Shown: positions 33,958 to 42,414, numbered from the stretch's first letter. The stretch: 64,000 bases of DNA from Streptomyces sp. 7-21 (GCF_016741785.1 NZ_JAERRL010000001.1:62001-126000), one strand, 5' to 3'. Translations and numbers: made by a program. Notes: generated by a model not told the origin, from the sequence alone.

Positions 33958-35174
33958 TCAGTACTCCGTCCAGCGGCGGCTGGAAAAGACCACGGCGGTG
34001 TAGTACTGGGCTGCTGTCGGGTAATCGGCGTCTGTGAGGTTGAGCCGCTGGTAGGCCGTGCGGTGATTCTCGTGGGCTTCTGGCCACTTGCCCTGTGCGG
34101 CGAGACAGTTCCCGAGAGCGAAGTATGTTGCATGCTCCAGCCGGTGGAGGTGCTTCATCCGCTCTGTCGAGCGGATCCGGGGAGCAGGACACTCCAGTTG
34201 GTCGAAAGCAGTGCAGGCTCCTGCTGCGAGGCACGGCCCGCCGTGCTCTCGGCGACCGCGGAATGTTCCAGCCGTCCGGGCCGCTTCGTCGACGTCCTGC
34301 GTTCCTGGGCGATGAGGTCCTGCAAGAGCCGCAGCGCCTGCTGGGCCAGCCGCTCGGCGCGGTCCGCTGCTCCTCCCGAGACCAGGAATTCGACCAGGAC
34401 TGACCATGCAGAGACGCGGTATATGTTGATTTCGGCCTGGAGGTGATCCGTGACCTGGACTGGGGCCAGCGTCAGCACGTCGGTCAGCTGGGAGTCCTTC
34501 GTCTCCAGGTGGTACTCGAACAGGCGGAGCGCGGCCACGGTTTCGCCGGCATCCAGACACTCGAAGGCGCCCGCCTCGGCGAACGCGGAGGCTCTGGGAT
34601 GCCTGTCGCCCAGGTATGTACGGGCCTCGGCGACCGTGCGTTCGTACAGTTCCGCCATGTCACGCAGGCGGAACGCCTTGCGGTAGCGGTCCGCCAGCCG
34701 GCGGGCCGCGGTGAGGGTCTGCTCGCTGGCGGGGCCTGTGTGGTGTCTGGCCCGTTCCAGCCGTCGCCGCGCCCTGGTGATGGCCCTGTGGTGGCGTGAT
34801 GCCACGGCTTCGGCCGCGCGTTCTGTGGCGGCGCGCAGCCGCCGGTACGGTTCGCTGTCCGTGCCGAGGGACTGGTGAGCGAGCCGGAGAGCCAGGCCCA
34901 GTACGGGGCGCATGTGGCGGTACCGTCCGCTGCGCAGCATGACGGCCGCGTAGGCGGTCATGGCATCGACGGTGACCTCGTCACAGTAGGACAGCGACTT
35001 AAGTGCTTCGCCGATGGCGATCGTGGCGAGCCACCGCTGATTCCGGGACGGCCGCGCGTCCCTGTCCTCGTCCTCGCGCAGCGCCGCCACTCTCCCCGAG
35101 ACCCTCTCCCGGACGCGGGCGTAGGCCGCGTAGGGGTACCACTCGTCGAAGACGCTCATGCCCGGTTCGCTCAC
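33958..35174 (-). pseudogene. TPR-like helical protein, copy A, frameshifted
   Basis: From GTG 35174 the frame reads like copy B (MSVFDEWYPYAAYARVRERV, RLADRYRKAFRLRDMAELYERTVAEAR, ALRLFEYHLETKDS). Near 34160-34200 it loses similarity and stops at 34155. The remaining family C-terminus (HRLEHATYFALGNCLAAQGKWPEAH, then AYQRLN and RRWTEY) continues in another frame to 33958. A single small indel explains this. The truncated 339-residue product would lack the last helical repeats. Function of the family is unknown to me; the helices suggest protein-protein binding. Confidence 0.8.
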
Positions 35175-35274
35175 GTGCCCCTCCCGCTTGCTTGTCCCCG
35201 TGCGCTTCCCATGAACCCACGTCTGCAGGGGACCGGTCCCGGGCGGCGGGCGGGCGGTGAGCGGACCGGCGGTG

Positions 35275-36339
35275 TCAGTACTCCGTCCAGCGGCGGCCGG
35301 AGAAGAGCACGGTGGTGAAGTAGCGGACCGCCAGCGGGTTCCTGGCGTCGGCGGGGTTGAGCCGCTGGTAGGCCGTGCGGTAACTGTCGTGTGCCTCAGG
35401 CCACTTGTCCTGTGCGGCGAGGCAGTTCCCGAGGGCGAAGTGCGCCTGGTGTTCCAGCTCGCCGAGCCATGCCATCTGCTCCCCGGCCCCCGCTTCGGCG
35501 ACCAGCTCCGGCACGAGCCGCAGCAGCCGCCGGGCCTGCCGCTCGGCGCGGTCCACCGTGCCCTCGGCGAGCAGGAACTCGGTCAGGGCCAGCCACATCT
35601 GGGCGCGTTCCAGCCGGGCATCGACCGAGCCGGGGTGCCGCGACAGCTCCTCGGCCAGCCGGGAGTCCTCCGTCTCGTAGTGGTACTCGAACAGGCGGAG
35701 AGCCGCGGCGGTCTCCCCCGTTGCCAGGCACGCGAAGGCGCCCTCCAGGGCGAACCCGGAGGACCGGGGGTGGTCGTCGCCCAGGCGTGCGCGGGCCTCG
35801 GCGACCGTGCGTTCGTACAGTTCCGCCATGTCACGCAGGCGGAACGCCTTGCGGTAGCGGGCCGCCAGCCGGCGGGCGGCGGTCATGGCTTCCTGGCTTG
35901 CGGGGCCCGCACCGCGCTCGGCTTGCTCCAGCCGCCGCTGCGCCGCGGTGACGGCCCTGTCGTGGCGGGGCGCCACCTCCTCAGCCGCGCGCGTGCCGCA
36001 GGCCCGCAGCAGCCGGGACTGCTCGCAGTCCGTGCCGAGGGACTGGCGGGCGACCGTAACCGCCGGACCCAGGTGGCGGCGCACGCGGCGGTACCGTCCG
36101 CTGAGCAGCATCACCCGCACGTAGGCGGTGCGCATGCCGACGGCGATCTCGTCCCGCGGCGCCAGGAACCGGCCGGACTCGCTCCCGGCGCGCGTGGCGA
36201 TCCGCCGCTGCCGCCGGGACGGCCGCGCGTCGTCGTCCTCGCGCAGCGCGGTGACCGCCGCCGCGACCCGCCGCCGGACGCGGGCGTAGGTCTCGTTGGC
36301 GGGCCGCCCGTCGAAGACGCTCATGTCCGGTCCGGTCAT
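35275..36339 (-). CDS. TPR-like helical protein, copy B
   Basis: A 354-residue, Arg/Ala/Leu-rich all-helical protein with TPR-like pairs: RLAARYRKAFRLRDMAELYERTVAEARARLGDDHP, then GETAAALRLFEYHYETEDS and HFALGNCLAAQDKWPEAHDSYRTAYQRLNP. ATG 36339 follows GGGAG by seven bases. There is no signal or membrane segment, so it is cytoplasmic. It is not similar to an enzyme I know. The palindrome GGGACCGGTCCC lies 56 bases upstream of the start. Confidence 0.75.
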   Translation of the reverse strand: MTGPDMSVFDGRPANETYARVRRRVAAAVTALREDDDARPSRRQRRIATRAGSESGRFLAPRDEIAVGMRTAYVRVMLLSGRYRRVRRHLGPAVTVARQSLGTDCEQSRLLRACGTRAAEEVAPRHDRAVTAAQRRLEQAERGAGPASQEAMTAARRLAARYRKAFRLRDMAELYERTVAEARARLGDDHPRSSGFALEGAFACLATGETAAALRLFEYHYETEDSRLAEELSRHPGSVDARLERAQMWLALTEFLLAEGTVDRAERQARRLLRLVPELVAEAGAGEQMAWLGELEHQAHFALGNCLAAQDKWPEAHDSYRTAYQRLNPADARNPLAVRYFTTVLFSGRRWTEY

Positions 36340-36589
36340 GTGCTGCTCCCTGCTCGCTTGTCCGTTCCCGCGGCACATGAACGCACACTGGGCGGGGACC
36401 GGTCCCGGGCGGCGGGTGGCTGGCTCGTTATTGTCCATGCGGTGCGCTGAACAGTGCTCTTCTCCGCCCGTACGCTCACAGGGCCTGGCCGGACCGGGGG
36501 ACCCGCGGGCCTGGCACCCCCACCCGTACGCAGCGAGGCAGCGCCGGGAGCCGCTTGTGCCGTGCGCCGCCCGCGCAGGAGGAGACGAG

Positions 36590-37693
36590 ATGAAGCGATC
36601 TGTGGCATGGCGGCTGCCGGGAGCCGTGGCCGCGCTGGCCGTCGTGGCGGCCACGGGCGTGGCGCTGTCGCTGCCGGAGACGGCGTCGGCGGCGGGCAGC
36701 GCCACCGGCTTCGCGGCCGAGAACGGCGGGACGACCGGCGGCGCGGGCGGCGAGACGGTCCGGGCCACCACCGGTACCGAGATCCACCAGGCGCTGTGCA
36801 GCCGTGAGAGCACGGACACGCCCCTGATCATCGAGGTCGAGGGCACCATCAATCACGGCAACACCTCGGATGTGGACGGCGACAGCTGCGACACCGACGA
36901 CGACCGGATCGAGCTGAAGGGCATCAGCAACGTCTCGATCATCGGGGTCGGCAGCGGCGCCACCTTCGACCAGATCGGCATCCACATCCGGGATTCCAGC
37001 AACATCATCATCCAGAACGTGACGATCCAGAACGTCAAGAAGTCCGGCTCGCCCACCTCCAACGGCGGTGACGCCATCGGCATGGAGAGCGACGTCCGGA
37101 ACGTCTGGGTGGATCACACCACGCTGATCGCGTCGGGCGGCGAGGACGAGGGCTACGACGGCCTGTTCGACCTGAAGAACAACACCCAGTACGTGACGCT
37201 GTCGTACAGCGTCCTGCGGGACTCCGGCCGGGGCGGGCTCATCGGCTCCAGCGAGAGCGACCGGTCCAACGGGTATGTGACGTTCCATCACAATCTGTAC
37301 CAGAACATCGACTCCCGCACTCCGCTGCTGCGCGGCGGCGTCGCCCACATGTACAACAACTACTACGCGGACGTGCACGAGTCCGGTATCAACTCCCGTG
37401 CCGGCGGCCAGGCGAAGGTGGAGAACAACTACTTCCAGGACTCCAGGAACGTCCTGGGCACCTTCTACACCGACGAGCCCGGGTACTGGGAGGTCAGCGG
37501 CAACATCTTCGACAACGTGACCTGGTCCGAGCCCGGCGACGAGACCAGCCCGGCGGGCCCCGACCCGGAGTCGACCACCAGCGTGAGCATTCCGTACTCC
37601 TACGAGCTGGACGACGCCGAGTGCGTCCCGGCCATCGTGGCCCGGACGGCGGGCGCGGGTACCGGCCTGGCGGAGTCCGACGGCTCCTGCTAG
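36590..37693 (+). CDS. pel: Secreted pectate lyase (PL1)
   Basis: It cleaves polygalacturonate by beta-elimination outside the cell. The 367-residue protein has a Sec signal (residues 1-35, ending ETASA/AGS). The parallel beta-helix shows ELKGISNVSIIGVGSGATFDQIGIHIRDSSNIIIQNVTIQ, then DAIGMESDVRNVWVDHTTL (calcium-site region), SYSVLRDSGRGGLIGSSESD, VTFHHNLYQNIDSRTPLLRGG and AHMYNNYY. ATG 36590 follows AGGAGGAG. Together with the mannanase it marks a plant-polysaccharide degrader. No CebR-like box was found here. Confidence 0.93.
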   Translation: MKRSVAWRLPGAVAALAVVAATGVALSLPETASAAGSATGFAAENGGTTGGAGGETVRATTGTEIHQALCSRESTDTPLIIEVEGTINHGNTSDVDGDSCDTDDDRIELKGISNVSIIGVGSGATFDQIGIHIRDSSNIIIQNVTIQNVKKSGSPTSNGGDAIGMESDVRNVWVDHTTLIASGGEDEGYDGLFDLKNNTQYVTLSYSVLRDSGRGGLIGSSESDRSNGYVTFHHNLYQNIDSRTPLLRGGVAHMYNNYYADVHESGINSRAGGQAKVENNYFQDSRNVLGTFYTDEPGYWEVSGNIFDNVTWSEPGDETSPAGPDPESTTSVSIPYSYELDDAECVPAIVARTAGAGTGLAESDGSC

Positions 37694-37719
37694 GCGGCGT
37701 GTGCACGGCACGCGGCTGA

Positions 37720-37750
37720 CCTGGCCGGGCCCGGTGGGGGCCCGGCCAGG
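37720..37750. terminator. Bidirectional terminator-like hairpin
   Basis: Perfect 13-bp arms CCTGGCCGGGCCC (37720-37732) and GGGCCCGGCCAGG (37738-37750) with a five-base loop lie between the convergent pectate lyase and epimerase genes. No T-run follows on either side. Confidence 0.8.
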
Positions 37751-37778
37751 GGCCGGGGGCGCGGTCAGCCGCCGGGCT

Positions 37779-38753
37779 TCAGTACGCGTTGCCCGCGCGG
37801 AGCCAGGCGAGGTAGTCGGCGACCGCCCGCTCGGTGTCGTACGCGGGCGCGAAGCCGGTGTCCGCCCGCAGGCGGCTGATGTCGAGGTACCGGGCGGGGG
37901 CGGTGCCGCCGGTGGGCAGGTCGACGCGGGCGCCGGGGACGTGCCGCTTCAGGGCGGCGATGATCTCGGCGTTGCTGGTGGCGCGGCCCGACGCGACGTT
38001 GTACGTGCGGTGGTTGAGGTGCCCGGCGGTCTGGAGCAGCGCGATGGCGCGGCCCGCGTCCTTGGCGTAGCACAGGTCGAGCGCGTCCTCGGCGTAGGCG
38101 GGCCCGGGGAGCGGGCTGAGGTCCGGCTCCCGGCCCCGCGCGGCGGCCTGCACCAGCTCGGGGGCGGCGAAGAAGATCGGTCCGTGCGGGTCCAGCGGCC
38201 CCCAGATGCCGGAGATGCGGAGGTTGAGGATCTCTATGCCGGTGGCGTCGGCGAGGTGGCCGTTGAGCAGTTCGCCGATCTTCTTGAAGGCCGGGATGGG
38301 GTGCGGCGAGGACAGCTGCACCGGCATGTCCTCGGTGAGCCGCCCCTCGGCGCGGAAACCGTAGACGCCGATCGTGCTCGCCACGCTCACGCGGCCAACG
38401 CCCCACTGCCGGGCGGCTTCGATGACGTTGAACAGCCCTCCGAGTGCCCGGCGGGCCGCATCGACGGGCTGCTCGACGGGCTGGTCCGGGCCGGGCGGCC
38501 AGGGCATGGAACCCGCCAGGTGCACGATGCCGGTGATCGTGTGGCGGGTGCCGATGGTGAGCAGCGCGTCCAGGTCGGTGATGTCGGCGCGCTCCACCGC
38601 GACCGGTGCGGCGAAGCGGCCGGGCGGCACCTCGGCCCGGCGCCGCTGCACCAGGACGCAGTCTTCGCCCGCGTCCTGCAGGGCCCGCACGGTGTGGGTG
38701 CCGATGAAGCCCAGTCCTCCGGTGACCAGAATCATGCCGCGTCGCTCCCTCAT
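37779..38753 (-). CDS. NAD-dependent epimerase/dehydratase family protein lacking the usual Tyr
   Basis: A 324-residue extended SDR. The Rossmann motif is ILVTGGLGFIGTHTVRAL, followed by DITDLDALL and VHLAGSMP. The active-site stretch STIGVYG is present, but where family members read PYGxSK this one reads PIPAFK, so the catalytic Tyr is Ile153 while Lys157 stays. It may bind nucleotide-sugar or another ligand without normal catalysis, or use a changed mechanism. Starts at ATG 38753 or at the internal ATG six codons later. The promoter region holds a long inverted repeat. Confidence 0.85.
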   Translation of the reverse strand: MRERRGMILVTGGLGFIGTHTVRALQDAGEDCVLVQRRRAEVPPGRFAAPVAVERADITDLDALLTIGTRHTITGIVHLAGSMPWPPGPDQPVEQPVDAARRALGGLFNVIEAARQWGVGRVSVASTIGVYGFRAEGRLTEDMPVQLSSPHPIPAFKKIGELLNGHLADATGIEILNLRISGIWGPLDPHGPIFFAAPELVQAAARGREPDLSPLPGPAYAEDALDLCYAKDAGRAIALLQTAGHLNHRTYNVASGRATSNAEIIAALKRHVPGARVDLPTGGTAPARYLDISRLRADTGFAPAYDTERAVADYLAWLRAGNAY

Positions 38754-38783
38754 GGGTGGTAGGTGTGACGCCGGGTCCGCCAG

Positions 38784-38838
38784 AAAGCGGAGCGACGTTC
38801 CGCATGCACTGTACCGGAGCGTCGCTCCGCTTTGTCAA
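38784..38838 (-). promoter_or_regulatory. Promoter with a 14-bp-arm inverted repeat
   Basis: AAAGCGGAGCGACG (38784-38797) and CGTCGCTCCGCTTT (38820-38833) are perfect arms around a 22-base spacer. On the minus strand TTGACA (38838-38833) overlaps one arm and TACAGT (38813-38808) or GGTACA (38815-38810) lies in the spacer, so the repeat brackets the -10 element of the epimerase gene. A third copy of CGTCGCTCC lies at 38740-38748, over the start codon region. This looks like a regulator site for an unknown factor. Confidence 0.6.
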
Positions 38839-39031
38839 CGGGCGCGGGCGCCGTCCAGGTCGCGCCTGCCGGGGCGCGCGGCGGGACAGATCACCGGAAT
38901 CGAGCGGGCATCGCGCGCGTCCGCTCGCGGCCCGCAACCGGGAGCGGTGCATTGACGGCCCGCGGTGGGAGGTGACGCCGTTGAGGGAGCCGGGGCGGCA
39001 TGACGCTGAGTCTGTTTTTTCGTGATGCTGA

Positions 39032-39073
39032 GGCGCCACGCCGCTGATGGACGGCGGCTGGACCGCCCAGTGA
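39032..39073 (+). pseudogene. Remnant of a short-chain dehydrogenase C-terminus
   Basis: Thirteen codons after an in-frame stop read GATPLMDGGWTAQ and a TGA, the classic C-terminus of short-chain dehydrogenases. Nothing upstream in any frame restores the rest. The surrounding 38839-39106 contains no gene, and an unusual T-run (GTCTGTTTTTT) lies just before. Most likely a deletion scar. Confidence 0.55.
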
Positions 39074-39106
39074 CGCGGCCACCCCCGGGAGCCGGCCCCG
39101 CCCGGC

Positions 39107-40660
39107 TCAGTGCGCGCCCGACGTCGGCCTCACATCCCGGGGCGTCCAGCGCCAGGCGACGGCCGCGGCGAGCAGCGTCAGCGCGGCACCCGCCGCGATC
39201 GCCGGGGTCATGGCCCGCGTGAACGCCTCGGCGGCGTCCGCCAGCAGCCGCTGGCCCGCCGGTCCCGCCAGCTCCCCGGCCCGGTGCGCCGCGTCGCCGA
39301 TGGAGTCACCGGTGGCGCCGGGGTGGCCCCGGTACAGCGCGGCGGCCAGGCTGCCGAGGACCGCGACGCCCAGCGCCGTGCCCAGCTCGTAGGAGGTCTC
39401 GTCGATGGCCGCCGCCCCGCCGACGTGCTCCCGGGGCGTGACGGCCATCAGCGTCACCGAGGCGGTCGTCGTCGCCACGCCCGCGCCCAGGCCGGACGCA
39501 GCCAGCGAGGCCGCCACGGCCGGGTAGCCCAGCGGGCCCGCCTGCTGGAGCACCCAGGGCAGCGCCAGTCCGGCGCTGGTCAGCACCAGGCCGCAGCCGA
39601 GCACGTGCCGCACCGCCCAGGCGTGCATCAGCCTCGGAGTGACGGCGGAGCTGACGATCAGCGCGACCGGCATCGGCAGCAGCCGGATCCCGGCCTCGAG
39701 CGGCGAGTAGCCCTGGGCGTACTGGAACCACTGCGTGACCAGGTACATCGCCGCGCCCAGCGCGACCATCGCCAGCACGATCGCGGCGACCGCGACGGTG
39801 AAGGCCAGGTCGCCGAAGAGCCGCACCGCAAGCAGCGGCCGGACGCCCGTACCGCCCTGCCCGAGCCGCAGCTGACGGCGCGTGAACACGGTCAGCGTCA
39901 CGGCCGCGGCCAGCAGCAGCGCCCACACCGCCGGGGCGCCCGGGCCGTGCTCGCCCAGCAGCTTGATGCCCGCCACCAGGGCCACCATGCCCGTGACCGA
40001 CTGCGCGACGCCCGGCCAGTCCCAGCGGCCCGGGAGCGGTGCCCGTGACTCCGGCAGCAGCCACCGGCCGAGGACGACGACCGCCAGCGCCACCGGCACG
40101 TTCAGCAGGAACGCCGAGTGCCAGCCCTGCCTTACCACCAGCAGCCCGCCGACCACCGGGCCCAGCGCCATCCCGCCGCCGATGACGGCGGTCCACACGG
40201 CGTACGCGAAGGCCCGCTCCCGGGCATCGGTGAACACGTGCCGCAGCAGCGACAGCGTGGCGGGCATGATCGCCGCGCCGCCGACGCCGAGGAACGCCCG
40301 CGCGGCGATCACCTGCCAGGCGGCGGTGGCGAAGACGGCGGCCAGCGACGCCGCCGCGAACACCGCGAAGCCGGTGAGCAGCAGGCGCCTGCGGCCCAGC
40401 CGGTCGCCGAGCGCCCCGGCGGTCACCAGCAGCCCGGCCAGCGCGAGCGCGTAGGCGTCGACGATCCACAGCTGCTCGACGGCGCTGGGCTGGAGGTCGT
40501 CGACCAGGGAGGGGAAGGCGACGTTGAGGATGGTGGTGTCCATCCCGATGAGCAGCAGGCTGCCGCAGAGGATCGCCAGGATCACCCAGCGGCGGTCGTG
40601 GACGCGCCGCTGTTCTTCCGTGACGGCGGTGCCGGTGGTGCGGGGGGTGCGGGTGCTCAC
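39107..40660 (-). CDS. MFS multidrug transporter, DHA2 (14-helix) family
   Basis: A 517-residue membrane transporter exporting drugs against protons. Motifs: LLIGMDTTILNVAFPSLVDDL in helix 1, GDRLGRRRLLLTGF (motif A), GGGMALGPVVGGLLV (motif C of exporters). Fourteen hydrophobic segments can be counted, as in QacA/SmvA-type pumps. Starts at GTG, nine bases after the TetR stop, so it is the second gene of a TetR-MFS operon. The substrate is unknown. Confidence 0.92.
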   Translation of the reverse strand: MSTRTPRTTGTAVTEEQRRVHDRRWVILAILCGSLLLIGMDTTILNVAFPSLVDDLQPSAVEQLWIVDAYALALAGLLVTAGALGDRLGRRRLLLTGFAVFAAASLAAVFATAAWQVIAARAFLGVGGAAIMPATLSLLRHVFTDARERAFAYAVWTAVIGGGMALGPVVGGLLVVRQGWHSAFLLNVPVALAVVVLGRWLLPESRAPLPGRWDWPGVAQSVTGMVALVAGIKLLGEHGPGAPAVWALLLAAAVTLTVFTRRQLRLGQGGTGVRPLLAVRLFGDLAFTVAVAAIVLAMVALGAAMYLVTQWFQYAQGYSPLEAGIRLLPMPVALIVSSAVTPRLMHAWAVRHVLGCGLVLTSAGLALPWVLQQAGPLGYPAVAASLAASGLGAGVATTTASVTLMAVTPREHVGGAAAIDETSYELGTALGVAVLGSLAAALYRGHPGATGDSIGDAAHRAGELAGPAGQRLLADAAEAFTRAMTPAIAAGAALTLLAAAVAWRWTPRDVRPTSGAH

Positions 40661-40669
40661 GGTGCTTTC

Positions 40670-41299
40670 TCAGGAGTGCGGGGGCTGGTTGCCGGTGCGG
40701 TAGGTGAGGGTGACGAGCCGGCGCACCTCGCGGTGGCCGAAGTGGCCCTCGCGGACGCCGTAGGAGGCGGCTTCGAGCAGTCCCCACAGGCTGTGCCAGA
40801 GCCAGGCCGGAGGCATGTCCGAGCGGAGCCGGCCGAGCCGCTGGCCCTGGGCGAGGAGCCGCAGGGCCCGCTCGTCCTGCTCCGCGACGGCGGCGGTCAG
40901 CCCCGGGTCCGCCTGGAGCTGCGGCTCGTGGCTGGCGAAGCCGTAGAGGTGGATCGCGGGAGCGAGCCCTTCGATGAGCCGCTCCAGCGCGGCATCGAAC
41001 TCCTCCGGGCCCGCGCCGTCGGGCAGGCGGGCGTCCGCGAGCAGCCGGTCGAGGACCTCGACGGCCCGCTGGCCGACCGCGCGCAGCAGCGCCTCGCGGG
41101 TGGGCCAGCGCCGGTGCAGCGTCGCGCGGCTGACCCCGGCGGCCTTCGCGATCTCGGCGAGCGAAGCGCTGCGGTTGCCCGCCAGGTGCTGGGCGGCGGC
41201 ATCGAGGAGGCGGCATCGCTCGGCAGCATCTGCATCAGATCCCCTTCTCGTGAGACAGGAATGTATCAGCGACGGCGGGGATGCCGGACCGCTCGGCAC
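40670..41299 (-). CDS. TetR family regulator with a doubtful, possibly frameshifted start
   Basis: The domain AAERCRLLDAAAQHL, ASLAEIAKAAGVSRATLHRRWPTREALLRAVG is a clear TetR helix-turn-helix, followed by a ligand domain to YRTGNQPPHS. The frame has no start near the domain: the first upstream GTG is at 41299. A good AAGGGGA site and ATG lie at 41235, but in another frame. Adding one G after that ATG would read MADAAERCRLLDAA, a normal TetR beginning. The operator-like palindrome at 41251-41268 would then be correctly upstream. So either a 1-base deletion (or sequencing error) broke the repressor, or it starts far upstream at GTG 41299. Confidence 0.7.
   Translation of the reverse strand: MPSGPASPPSLIHSCLTRRGSDADAAERCRLLDAAAQHLAGNRSASLAEIAKAAGVSRATLHRRWPTREALLRAVGQRAVEVLDRLLADARLPDGAGPEEFDAALERLIEGLAPAIHLYGFASHEPQLQADPGLTAAVAEQDERALRLLAQGQRLGRLRSDMPPAWLWHSLWGLLEAASYGVREGHFGHREVRRLVTLTYRTGNQPPHS
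41251..41268. promoter_or_regulatory. TetR-type operator TGAnACA-N4-TGTnTCA
   Basis: TGAGACAGGAATGTATCA is an imperfect palindrome of the TGAnACA/TGTnTCA form bound by many TetR-family efflux repressors. It lies 16 bases upstream of the ATG at 41235, before the TetR-MFS operon. It is the probable self-regulatory site. Confidence 0.65.
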
Positions 41300-41454
41300 G
41301 GACCGGGCGCCGGTCCGCACGGGGCAGGCGGACGGGCGCGGCGGCTGCCCTGGCGGGCAGGCACGTGCTGCCCCGAAGACCAGCACCATCCGGCCTCCCC
41401 GGCTCGCCCGCCGCCGTGAGAGGGTCCCGGGCGGAGAGCGGGAAGGGGCGGCTG

Positions 41455-42345
41455 ATGAGGCAGCGGATACGCGAAGGGGATCGGCCGCCGGTTCCCGGCG
41501 CGGCCCCGCGCGTCGCTGGGCGCGGGGCCGCCGCTCCGGGCGTGCCGCACGCCGCCGCCGGGCCGGTCCTCACGCCCGCCGGCGTGCGCGCGCTCCAGCA
41601 GCACGCCGGGAACGCGGCCACCGCCGCGGCCGTCGCCCAGCGGCGCGGCGCGCCGGCCGCCGTCCAGCGCATGCCTGACCGGTGGGACCCGCGCGCCCAG
41701 GCCATCCGGAACATGGAGGCGCGCGGCTGGATCTACGACCCCGAGACCCAGGGCTTCACCCGCGCGCCCGAACCCGGCGACGAGGCGGGACCGGCCGAGC
41801 AGGCCCCGCCGGCACCGGCGGTCCCGCAGGCGGCGGGCGGCGGCGGGGGCCTGGAGCTGCCCCCCAGCGACGGCGGCACCATGACGCTCGCGCTGCACGC
41901 GCACAAGGAGGTCAGCTTCGACGACCCGCAGTACTTTGCCGACGGCCGGGTCGGCCACTCGTGGGTGACGTTCTACCGCGACGGCCGGTACCACTTCTCC
42001 GTCGGCTTCTACCCCGCCGGGCCCGTGGAATCGGTGTTCCGGAGCGTGCCGGGGCGCGTCATCAAGGACAAGGACCAGCCCCAGCAGGCCACCTCCTCCA
42101 TGTCCGTCGAGCTGACCGAGGAGCAGTACCAGCGCGCCCTGGCCTACATCCGCAAGCACGAGCGCAGCGACTACCACGTCGGCCAGTACAACTGCACCGA
42201 CTTCGCCCGGGGCGTGTACCGGGCCGCCACCGGCAAGAGCGCGCCGGGCGGCACCCTGCTGATGCCGGACAATCCCAACGACCTCCACGCCGGGATCAAG
42301 AAGCACAACCGCAAGCAGCGGGAGCGCGAACTCCAGGGCGCCTGA
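41455..42345 (+). CDS. Putative eCIS cargo: eCIS-core-like N-terminus with a permuted NlpC/P60-like domain
   Basis: A 296-residue protein with no signal peptide. The Arg/Ala/Pro-rich N-terminus includes VRALQQHAGNAATAAAVAQRR and AAVQRMP, wording like the LQRxAGNAAV...VQR segment preceding DUF4157-type eCIS cargo domains. After a Pro/Gly linker, residues about 142-265 form a domain with GHSWVTFYRDG (His168) before YNCTDFARGVYRAATG (Cys247), the order of permuted NlpC/P60 or LRAT-like papain-fold enzymes. The last 30 residues are basic. ATG 41455 follows GGGAAGGGG. No contractile-injection genes are in the window, so delivery is inference. Confidence 0.6.
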   Translation: MRQRIREGDRPPVPGAAPRVAGRGAAAPGVPHAAAGPVLTPAGVRALQQHAGNAATAAAVAQRRGAPAAVQRMPDRWDPRAQAIRNMEARGWIYDPETQGFTRAPEPGDEAGPAEQAPPAPAVPQAAGGGGGLELPPSDGGTMTLALHAHKEVSFDDPQYFADGRVGHSWVTFYRDGRYHFSVGFYPAGPVESVFRSVPGRVIKDKDQPQQATSSMSVELTEEQYQRALAYIRKHERSDYHVGQYNCTDFARGVYRAATGKSAPGGTLLMPDNPNDLHAGIKKHNRKQRERELQGA

Positions 42346-42356
42346 CGCGGGCCGCC

Positions 42357-42381
42357 GTGTGACGCCGGGCACCGCGGGTAC
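42357..42381 (+). promoter_or_regulatory. SigB-type promoter before the NDH-2 gene
   Basis: GTGT (42357-42360), 15 bases and GGGTAC (42376-42381) match the GnnT-N14-16-GGGTAC/T pattern known for streptomycete SigB-type sigma factors. It lies 34 bases before the GTG start. An identical-form site precedes the baeRF2 gene. Confidence 0.6.
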
Positions 42382-42414
42382 TCGCCGTCCGCCGTCGCAC
42401 TGTGGAGGTGGAAC

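Larger units (their letters stand above)
33931..36417. repeat. Tandem duplication of a TPR-like gene with its upstream region
   Basis: Two head-to-tail units, about 33931-35250 and 35250-36417. Each begins with a GGGCGGGCGGTGAGC-like edge and the shared sequence GGTGTCAGTACTCCGTCC (gene end). Each ends with the palindrome GGGACCGGTCCC followed by GGGCGGCGGG (35229-35240 and 36395-36406), which lies upstream of each gene. The copies have diverged considerably, so the duplication is not recent. Copy A is frameshifted, copy B intact. Confidence 0.75.
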
